NCBI GenBank assembly: GCA_029959555.1
Contig: JASCPI010000001.1
Span: 124,001 to 188,000 of the forward strand
DNA length: 64,000 nt
Direction: 5' to 3'
Origin: Lysobacteraceae bacterium PS02065
GTDB taxonomy: Bacteria > Pseudomonadota > Gammaproteobacteria > Xanthomonadales > Rhodanobacteraceae
Shown: in pieces, positions 26,794-33,812 of the stretch
How the letters are laid out: each line of letters opens with the position of its first letter
How positions within the stretch are numbered: position 1 is the first letter of the stretch
Notes under the pieces: generated by a model
The model's database searches: none
Told to the model about the DNA's origin: nothing
The model's input: the letters and a program-made list of their open reading frames with translations, nothing else
Position numbers and translations under genes: made by a program

Positions 26794-28833
26794 TCAGAAC
26801 GACAACCCGAGGCTGGTCCACAGGCGGCGGCCGTCGTCGACGAGCCAGTTGCCGTCGAGGCCGGTGAGGCGGTTGCGGCGGTCGACCCACACGCGCTTGT
26901 CGGTGACGTTGAGCAGGGCCATGCGCAGCACGACGTGCTCGTTGAAGAGGTAGTGACCGCCGAGGTCGTAGGTCGTCGAACCGGGCCGCGTACGGATCGA
27001 CTGCGCGGCATTGCGGAAGTTGGCCCAGATCTGTTCGCTGCTCGCGTTGATCGCGGCATAGGTCGACAGCGACTCCGAAGGGCGCCAGTCCGCACGCAGG
27101 TGCGCGGCGTGTTCGGGCGTGCGATCGAGCGGCTGGCCGCGCAGCGATTCGCGGTTGAACGCGATCTCCTCGTCGCTGAGGCGCTTCGAATCGGTGTAGG
27201 TGTAGTTACCGCTGACCTCGACGCGCTCCGTGAGCGGCCAGCCGAAGCTCGCCTCGACACCCTGGATGCGCGCCTTGCCGATGTTGCCCCATGCGTAGGT
27301 CGCGCCGGTGGAACCGGTACACGCGACCACGCACTGGCTGAAGATCTTGTTCTTGAAATCGTTGTGGAACAGCGTGACCGCAGCACTCGCGCCGCCGTCG
27401 CCTTCGTAGCGCACGCCGAACTCGGTGCTCGTGCTCGTCTCGGGTTCGAGGTCCGGATTGCCGGGCAGACGCCCGCTCGGCACGCCGATCATGCCGACGC
27501 CTTCGGCGCTCGCGTACTCGGGCGCGGTCTGGCGCAGGGTCGGCGCACGGAACGCGCGCGCGACGCCGCCGCGCAGTGACCAGCGCTCGTCGAGGTGATG
27601 CACGAGGTAGAGGCGCGGACTCCATTCGCCGCCATAACGCCGATCATGCTGCCAGCGCAGGCCACCGGTGAGCAGCAGGTCGTCGAGCAGGCGCACCTCG
27701 TCTTCGGCGAACAGCGCGTACGAGGCATTGTCGAGGCTGCGGATCGTGTTGCTGCCTTCGTTGTTCACGCCGCCCAGTTCGCTGTGCTGGTACTGGCCGC
27801 CGAGCGTGAGCGCGTGTGCGCCGAACGGCAGGTTGAGCTTGCCCTCGACGATGCGGTTGACGATGCGGTTCACCGGCCAGGTGTTGCTCGGCGCGTCGCC
27901 GACGAGGTGCGCGGTCTCGCCGCTCTCGCGCGAGACGCTCAGTTCGGAGGTGCCGAAACCCCAGCTGCCGCGATGACGCACGAGCTGGTGCGAGCGCGCG
28001 TAGTCGAGGTCCATCGGCAGCGCGGTCGCGAGTGTCCTGCCGGGCGTCGTGTGCATGTCGAGCGAATGCTCGCCGGCTTCGAACAGCACCTCGTGGCGCT
28101 CGTTCGGCGTCAGCAGCAGGCGCACGGTCGCACCTTCGTCGCGCAGGCCGTAGGCACCGTCGATGTGTTCGGCTTCGGTGCGCTCGCTGGCCTTCCCGTA
28201 GATCTGCAGCGCGAGCAGGTCCTGCACGAGCGGCCCGGCGATGTAGGCATTGCCGCCACGGCGGTTGCCGAGATCCGAATGCTGCTGCACGGTCGCGTCG
28301 AGATCGATCGCACCGTGCCAGGCATCGCCGGGCCTGCGCGTGATGATGTTGACGACACCGCCGATCGCGTCCGAGCCGTACAGCGACGACATCGGCCCGC
28401 GCACGATCTCGATGCGTTCGATCGCCTGCAGTGGCGGGATCTGCGCGGCCTGCGCCGCACCGATGTCCTCGCGGCTCGAGTTCTCGCGCGTGCCCTGGCG
28501 CAGGCCGTCGACGAGGATCAGCGTGTAGTTGCCGGGCATGCCGCGCAGCAGGATGTCCTGGCGCGCGACGTTGGAGCCTCCGATCGCGACGCCCTCGACG
28601 CTGCGCAGCGCATCCTGCAGGTCGGCGAACGGCGCCGAGGCGAGCTCCTCGCGCGTGATCACCGTGATGCTCGCGGGCGCATCCTCGACGAGCTGCTCGT
28701 AGCCACCTGCGGTCACGACGACCGTGCCGAGGTTGTCGGTCGCAGGCGCTTCGGCGGCGATCGCGGGGGCACACAAGGCCAGGGTGATCGCGGCAACGAG
28801 GGCGGTCATGGGATGAAGGAGCGGTCGGGTCAT
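26794..28833 (-). CDS. TonB-dependent receptor, CirA/FepA-like
   Basis: A 679-residue outer membrane receptor. The signal peptide ends A-I-A near residue 27, then a TonB-box-like stretch 'LGTVVVTA' and the plug with 'RQDILLRGMPGNYTLILVDG' and, further on, 'IERIEIVRGPMSSLYGSDA'. The last motif is close to the colicin I receptor CirA, which takes linear catecholates. The barrel ends in SLGLSF with the terminal Phe. It lies 44 bases upstream of the binding-protein gene in the operon. The ATG at 28833 is chosen by its distance to the signal; another Met lies at residue 9. Confidence 0.9.
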   Translation of the reverse strand: MTRPLLHPMTALVAAITLALCAPAIAAEAPATDNLGTVVVTAGGYEQLVEDAPASITVITREELASAPFADLQDALRSVEGVAIGGSNVARQDILLRGMPGNYTLILVDGLRQGTRENSSREDIGAAQAAQIPPLQAIERIEIVRGPMSSLYGSDAIGGVVNIITRRPGDAWHGAIDLDATVQQHSDLGNRRGGNAYIAGPLVQDLLALQIYGKASERTEAEHIDGAYGLRDEGATVRLLLTPNERHEVLFEAGEHSLDMHTTPGRTLATALPMDLDYARSHQLVRHRGSWGFGTSELSVSRESGETAHLVGDAPSNTWPVNRIVNRIVEGKLNLPFGAHALTLGGQYQHSELGGVNNEGSNTIRSLDNASYALFAEDEVRLLDDLLLTGGLRWQHDRRYGGEWSPRLYLVHHLDERWSLRGGVARAFRAPTLRQTAPEYASAEGVGMIGVPSGRLPGNPDLEPETSTSTEFGVRYEGDGGASAAVTLFHNDFKNKIFSQCVVACTGSTGATYAWGNIGKARIQGVEASFGWPLTERVEVSGNYTYTDSKRLSDEEIAFNRESLRGQPLDRTPEHAAHLRADWRPSESLSTYAAINASSEQIWANFRNAAQSIRTRPGSTTYDLGGHYLFNEHVVLRMALLNVTDKRVWVDRRNRLTGLDGNWLVDDGRRLWTSLGLSF

Positions 28834-28954
28834 CGCGGTTCGCAGGTTCGGAAACGAGGAAGGGATCGCGTCATGGACGGCGATCCCGGAGATGCACGAA
28901 TGCCGCGACGCACACGGCCTGGACCGTGCGCGTCGCGGCGGTGGACGCTCGGCG

Positions 28955-30382
28955 TCAGGGGGCCTTCGCGGTGATGCGCGTGATGCGGTCACCCTTCGGA
29001 TCGTCGGTGCCACGCGACTTGTTCACCGCGTAGACGTTGCCCTTGCCGTCCGCGACGACGTGGTTCGGCAACGTGCCGCCGTCGAGGTTGGCCACGATCG
29101 CGCCCTTGGCCGTATCGACGACCGTGACCGTGCCGGCGGCGCGGTTGCTCACGTAGGCGAGCTTGCCGATCGGGTCGTAGGCGACGTTGAGCGCGCCCGC
29201 GCCGACATAGACATCGTGCAGGGTCTTGCCGGTCGCCGGATCGACGATGAGCAGGTTGTCGCTGCCCTGCGAGACCACGAGCAGGCGCTTGCCGGCCGCA
29301 TCCCAGGCCACGCCGATCGCACCCTTCGCGCCGTCGAGCGGGATCACCTTGTCGACCTTGCCGCTGGCGAGATCGACGATCGCCGCCTCGGAGGTGCGCA
29401 GGCCGACAGTGTAGAGCTTGCCGGCCGCCGCATCGAGTTCGAGGCTGGCCGGCACGAACTGCTCGCCCGCCTTGGACGAGGCGATGCGGATCGGCGCCAG
29501 CTGCTCGAGCGAGCGCGTGTCGAACACGGCGATGAAATCCTCGCCGGTCGCCGACACGTAGGCGCGGCCACGCTTTGCATCGACCACCGCGTCGCGCGCA
29601 TGCGGCACCGCGCCGACCGGGAACTGCTTGGCCAGCGCGAGATCGTTCTGGCGATAGACCGCGACCGTGTCCTGGCGCGTATTGGTCACCCACACGGTGT
29701 TGTTGACGTCGTCGACGCCGACGCCGTAGACCGCGTAGACACCCGGATCGGCCTCGGCGGCCGGCGCGGCGGGTGCACCTTCGCGCGGCGGGCGCGGCGG
29801 CGCTGCGGCCGGCGTCGCCTTCGCGACGACCTTGAGCGTCTTCGCATCGAGCTTGAGCAGCTCGGACTGGCGCACCGGCGGACGACCGACCGCACTGGTC
29901 ACGAATACGGCATCGTTGCGTGCGCTGTAGGCCGATTGGTAGAGGCCTTGCACGAGCTTGTCGCCGACGAGCGTGAAGCGCTCCTGCCCCGACAGCGGCA
30001 GCTGGCGCGAGATCTTGATCTCGGTCGTGATCGGCGCACCGCCGTCCGCGACCACCTGCACGACGAGCGTGCCGAGCGCGGCATCGGCCGGCACCTGGAT
30101 CACGCCCTTGAACGCGCCTTCCGCATCCGTGACGAAGGCCGTCTCGTTGAGCTTCTTGCCGGCGACCGAGAGATCGACCTTCTGACCCGGCTTGAAGCCG
30201 CTGCCGGCCACGTCGGTGGACTTGCCGGCTTCGACCAGCGGCGCGGTCGCGCGCACGACGGGGCCTTCGGGACCACGGCGGCCCTGCTGGGCCCACGAGG
30301 CTTCCACACACAGCGACAAGGCGAGCGCGAGCACCGCGAGGCGCAGGCGCGGGGCGGCCGTGGAGACGGCACGATTCTTCAT
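28955..30382 (-). CDS. YncE-like YVTN beta-propeller periplasmic protein
   Basis: A 475-residue exported protein. The signal peptide ends A-S-W-A near residue 31, residues 40-130 form an Ig-like or carboxypeptidase-regulatory-like beta domain, and the rest has repeated beta-propeller blades such as 'YGVGVDDVNNTVWVTNT', 'RGRAYVSATGEDFIAVFD' and 'LLVVSQGSDNLLIVDPATG'. In E. coli the propeller yncE is Fur-regulated and neighbours a TonB receptor (yncD), the same combination as here. CAGGAGT precedes the ATG at 30382. It is the first gene of the uptake operon; exact role unknown. Confidence 0.85.
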   Translation of the reverse strand: MKNRAVSTAAPRLRLAVLALALSLCVEASWAQQGRRGPEGPVVRATAPLVEAGKSTDVAGSGFKPGQKVDLSVAGKKLNETAFVTDAEGAFKGVIQVPADAALGTLVVQVVADGGAPITTEIKISRQLPLSGQERFTLVGDKLVQGLYQSAYSARNDAVFVTSAVGRPPVRQSELLKLDAKTLKVVAKATPAAAPPRPPREGAPAAPAAEADPGVYAVYGVGVDDVNNTVWVTNTRQDTVAVYRQNDLALAKQFPVGAVPHARDAVVDAKRGRAYVSATGEDFIAVFDTRSLEQLAPIRIASSKAGEQFVPASLELDAAAGKLYTVGLRTSEAAIVDLASGKVDKVIPLDGAKGAIGVAWDAAGKRLLVVSQGSDNLLIVDPATGKTLHDVYVGAGALNVAYDPIGKLAYVSNRAAGTVTVVDTAKGAIVANLDGGTLPNHVVADGKGNVYAVNKSRGTDDPKGDRITRITAKAP

Positions 30383-30458
30383 TCGGAACTCCTGGTTCGA
30401 GAGGCGCGCGAAGGGCGCGCAGGCGGTCATTCGACTCATGGCGCCGCCAGCCCCATTC

Positions 30459-30477
30459 GCGAATGAGAACCAATCTC
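30459..30477. promoter_or_regulatory. Fur-box-like site upstream of the siderophore operon
   Basis: The 19-mer GCGAATGAGAACCAATCTC matches 14 of 19 positions of GATAATGAGAATCATTATC. It lies 77 bases upstream of the YncE-like gene in the 292-base divergent gap. The same gap carries an inverted repeat, ATGCTT (30500-30505) with AAGCAT (30511-30516), which could be the target of the divergent response regulator. Confidence 0.6.
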
Positions 30478-30674
30478 GACAATAAAACCAATAAGGTCAA
30501 TGCTTTATGTAAGCATCAACAATTTGTATCCAGATTGACACACAAACGGCGCGCTCGCGTGCCGCACAATCGACGCGTCCCCCTGCCGCCGCCGGGTCCG
30601 CAAGGTCGCCCGTTGCCGCGCCGCAAGGCCCACCGCATGGACGCTCCGGCCCCGCATCACGAAGGTCGCACCGC

Positions 30675-31397
30675 GTGTCCCGCCCCTGCATCCTCATCGT
30701 CGACGACGACGCCGACATCAGCCTGCCCCTGGCCCTGTTCCTCGACGGCAAGGGTTTCGATGCGCGTACCGCCCACGACGCCGCGTCCGCCGAAGGCGAA
30801 CTCGCCAGGGGCGGCATCGATCTGATCCTGCTCGACGTGATGCTGCCCGGCGAGGACGGCATCAGCTTCTGCCGGCGCGTCTACACGCCCGACGGCCCGC
30901 GCATCATCATGCTCACGGCGCTGTCGGAATCGATGGACAAGGTCGTAGGACTCGAGGTCGGCGCCGACAAGTACCTGACCAAGCCGGTCGACCTGCGCGA
31001 ACTGCTCGCGCACATCCGTGCCCTGCTGCGGCGATCACCGCTCGGCAACGAAGCCGTGCCGGCGCCCGCCGCCTTCGCGCAGACGCTGAGCTTCGCAGGC
31101 TTCACGTTCACGCCGACCCGCCGCCTGCTGCGCTCGCCGACCGGCCTGCGCGTGCCGCTCACCGGTGCCGAAGCGGACCTGCTGCTGGTGCTGTGCCAGC
31201 ATCCGAAGCAGGTGCTCTCGCGCGAGGAGCTGATCCGCCTCACCCGTGGCGAGGGCTTCCCGATCGCGACGCGCTCGATCGACCTGCTGGTGAGCCGCCT
31301 GCGCCGCAAGCTCGCCGGCAACAGCCCGCTCGACGATCTCATCCGCACGATGCGTGCCGACGGTTACGCGTTCCACGCGACCGTCGCCTGCGCATGA
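30675..31397 (+). CDS. OmpR-family response regulator
   Basis: A 240-residue two-domain regulator. The receiver has the acidic pocket D10-D12, the phospho-acceptor D54 (LILLDVMLPG), T81 and K103. The C-terminal winged helix carries 'LVSRLRRKL' and ends 'RTMRADGYAF', as in OmpR/PhoB proteins. The start is a GTG at 30675. It overlaps the histidine-kinase gene and is divergent from the siderophore operon, the position taken by PfeR next to an enterobactin receptor in Pseudomonas. Control of the operon is inferred. Confidence 0.93.
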   Translation: MSRPCILIVDDDADISLPLALFLDGKGFDARTAHDAASAEGELARGGIDLILLDVMLPGEDGISFCRRVYTPDGPRIIMLTALSESMDKVVGLEVGADKYLTKPVDLRELLAHIRALLRRSPLGNEAVPAPAAFAQTLSFAGFTFTPTRRLLRSPTGLRVPLTGAEADLLLVLCQHPKQVLSREELIRLTRGEGFPIATRSIDLLVSRLRRKLAGNSPLDDLIRTMRADGYAFHATVACA

Positions 31398-32725
31398 TCC
31401 GGCGCTGGATCGGGTCCACGCTCGGACAGATCCTCGCGATCATCGCGTGCTCGACGCTGGCGACGTTCCTGCTGTTCGTCGCGATCGTGCTGGTTCCGAA
31501 TCCGCCGCCGTCACCGCCATGGCCCTGGGACGAGGCCCTGCGCATCACGAGTCTCGTCAATCTGCTCGAGGGCGTGCCCGAGGACAAGCGCAAGCGTGCC
31601 ACGCTGGTGACCTCGGCGCAGCGGCCGAACCTGTCCGTGACCGTGCGCGAGCCGCCCGGCGAGGCCATCATCGCCTGCCGCGGCAACTCGCTCGACGCGC
31701 TCGACCTCGAAGGCGTGCTGCTCGCCGACCTGCGCAACACGCCCGAGCTGACCGTGCGTTCCTGCGACGAGGCCGAACCCGAGCGCGCGATCCAGGTGCT
31801 CGTGCCGATGGGCGCCCACGTGCTCGAGATCTACACGGGCAACGTCGGCCGCGGCCCGTTCCGCTTCGGCATGCCGGGCGTCGGTGCACTGCTGTTCCTG
31901 TTCGTGAGCGTGACGACGATGTCGACCTGGGCGATCTGGCGCGTCGTGCGCCCGCTGCGACGCCTGTCCGAGCGCGCGGACGCGTTCAGCCGCGAACTCG
32001 CGCCGACGCCGATCGAGGAGGAAGGGCCCAGCGAGATCCGCGCCGTCGCACGCACGTTCAACCTCATGCAGGAGCGCATCACGCGCTCGATGCACGAGCG
32101 CACGCGCACGCTCGCCGCGATCGGCCACGACCTGCGCACGCCGCTCACGCGCATGCGCCTGCAGCTCGAAACCTCGCCGCGCGACATCGACGTCGACAAA
32201 CTCACGCGCAACATCGACCTCATGCAGGCGATGGTCGCCTCCGCGCTCGGCTTCCTTCGCAGCGGCCTCGACGACGAGAAGAAGGAGTGGCTCGACCTCG
32301 ACGCGCTGCTCGCCACGCTGTGCGACGAGTACGCCGACTCCGGCGACGACGTGCGTTACGAAGGCCCCGGCCACATTCGTTTCCACGGACGACCGGGTGC
32401 CCTGCAGCGCGCACTGTTCAACCTCGTCGAGAACGCCACGCAGTTCGGCAGCGTCGTCGCGGTGAAGGCCACGGTCGAGGAACATGCCATCACGATCGAC
32501 GTCGCCGACGACGGCCCGGGCATCCCGCCGCAGCACCTGCGCGACGTGCTCGAACCGTTCTTCCGCCTCGACGGCTCGCGCAGCGACCGTCCCGGCAGCA
32601 TCGGCCTCGGCCTGTCGATCGTGCTCGAGATCGTGCGCGCGCACGACGGCACACTCGCCCTCGCGAACGCCGAGCCGCACGGACTCGTCGCACGCATCAC
32701 GTTGCCGAGACCGGCGACGGGGTGA
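31394..32725 (+). CDS. Sensor histidine kinase (HAMP, HisKA, HATPase)
   Basis: A 443-residue inner-membrane kinase. Membrane helices at about residues 13-34 and 162-183 flank a periplasmic sensor of about 125 residues. A HAMP linker follows, then the phospho-acceptor H245 in 'AAIGHDLRTPLTRMR', the N-box 'NLVENATQFG', G1 'DDGPGIP' and G2 'GSIGLGLSIV'. It is coupled to the response regulator by overlap (ATGA). The small periplasmic domain, with a cysteine pair (Cys95, Cys124), could sense a siderophore or cell-envelope signal. Confidence 0.93.
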   Translation: MIRRWIGSTLGQILAIIACSTLATFLLFVAIVLVPNPPPSPPWPWDEALRITSLVNLLEGVPEDKRKRATLVTSAQRPNLSVTVREPPGEAIIACRGNSLDALDLEGVLLADLRNTPELTVRSCDEAEPERAIQVLVPMGAHVLEIYTGNVGRGPFRFGMPGVGALLFLFVSVTTMSTWAIWRVVRPLRRLSERADAFSRELAPTPIEEEGPSEIRAVARTFNLMQERITRSMHERTRTLAAIGHDLRTPLTRMRLQLETSPRDIDVDKLTRNIDLMQAMVASALGFLRSGLDDEKKEWLDLDALLATLCDEYADSGDDVRYEGPGHIRFHGRPGALQRALFNLVENATQFGSVVAVKATVEEHAITIDVADDGPGIPPQHLRDVLEPFFRLDGSRSDRPGSIGLGLSIVLEIVRAHDGTLALANAEPHGLVARITLPRPATG

Positions 32726-32826
32726 ACGCGTTGCGCTCGGTCGATAGCGCCGACAGCCGGCCTCCCGGGCGTGCTTTCGCGACACGGAGCGACTCGCCGT
32801 GGTCACGGCGAACATGCTCGATGAAG

Positions 32827-32873
32827 ATGGTGGGCCGTGATGGATTTGAACCATCGACCAATGGATTAAAAGT
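32827..32873. repeat. att direct repeat, distal copy (3' end of tRNA-Lys)
   Basis: A 47-base exact copy of 49943-49989. It contains the tRNA 3' end from the anticodon loop through CCA plus one outside base, but no 5' half, so it is not a functional tRNA. This is the end of the original tRNA displaced by integration and marks the left limit of the island. Confidence 0.93.
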
Positions 32874-33074
32874 TCCCAAGAAAATCAATAAGCTATTGAT
32901 GCTGTGGCAAAGTCGAGCGAAGGCTGGCGAAGTGGAAAGAACTTCTGGATCAGCAGGTTAGCGAAGGTTAGCGAAGGCGCGGCGAACTGAGTGTTGTACC
33001 TGTGCTGTACTGATTTCCATCGCGACCTGAGCTACGTCGTCATCAAGCAGCTCGACTCAGCGCTGGCTCCAAGG
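32874..33074. other. Left-end non-coding DNA with palindrome and tandem decamers
   Basis: Just inside the left att copy there is a palindrome ATCAATA-agc-TATTGAT (32884-32900) and a tandem decamer GGTTAGCGAA (32956-32965, 32966-32975). These could be arm-type or excisionase sites for the integrase. No coding sequence is seen here. Confidence 0.5.
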
Positions 33075-33530
33075 CTACCGCAGCCGCCCAATGATGGCGG
33101 CCAGTGGTTCGAGATCAAGCTCGTTGTTCTTGGCGAAGGACTGCCACAGCGCCTGCCGAGATTCATCATGCGCGAACTCTTCCGTGAGGCTGACCCGCAG
33201 TTCGGCGGACACCGCCATACCGCACCGCTCAAATGTCGCCTTGATCACCTAGGCCAGCAGATCGACGTCCAGGGTTTCGCGCTCCAGCAAACCGACAGAT
33301 CGAAGTAGTCCTTCACGCGGCTGTTCGTCATGCCCAGCAGGTCGATGGCGTGAAGCTTTTCCGCGACGACGGTGTAGGTGTGATAGGCCCGACTCCGTGG
33401 CGCCGGCAGGTCATCGAGCAGCACCAGGTAGATCGAATCCACGGGGCTTGGCGTGACGGCGTCGCCGAAACCGACGTTGATCTGCGTCTCGCAGCGCGCC
33501 CTAGCCAGCTCGCACACGATGACCACGCGC
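33075..33530 (-). pseudogene. Degraded AbiEii/AbiGii-type nucleotidyltransferase toxin (C-terminal part)
   Basis: On the minus strand, residues such as 'QINVGFGDAVTP', 'YTVVAEKLHAIDLLGM' and 'RVKDYFDL' are typical of the C-terminal half of AbiEii toxins. After 'DYFDL' the frame is broken by a one-base loss; in the next frame it continues 'LLERETLDVDLLA', meets an in-frame TAG, and goes on to 'ATFERCGMAVSAEL' and the natural stop at 33075. The N-terminal catalytic GSxxxxxDxD region and an AbiEi antitoxin are missing, so it is a relic of an abortive-infection or toxin-antitoxin locus. Confidence 0.85.
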
Positions 33531-33812
33531 ATGGGCACACAAGGGCAACGACAGCCAACATCGCGTACGCATGGCGACATGGCTCCGCGACCCCGTTACG
33601 GCTCGCGTGGAGTACACGACGAATACGCAGCACGATGCCGGACCATTGCTTGCGGCCATCGAAAGAAGCAGGCCGGGTCAGCCGCGGTCGGTACGACTCC
33701 CTGCAGCCGCTGCTAACCAGCGAAGTCCTGCGCAACGCGGTCCGACGCGGCCCTCTGAAGCGCGGGGCGTCCGGCATAATGCGGCCATTCCCGGGGGAAG
33801 GACGCAGGCCGC

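Noticed and set aside
32827..32873. A second tRNA-Lys gene
   Set aside because: Only the 3' half is present; the bases that follow do not form a D-arm or 5' acceptor strand.
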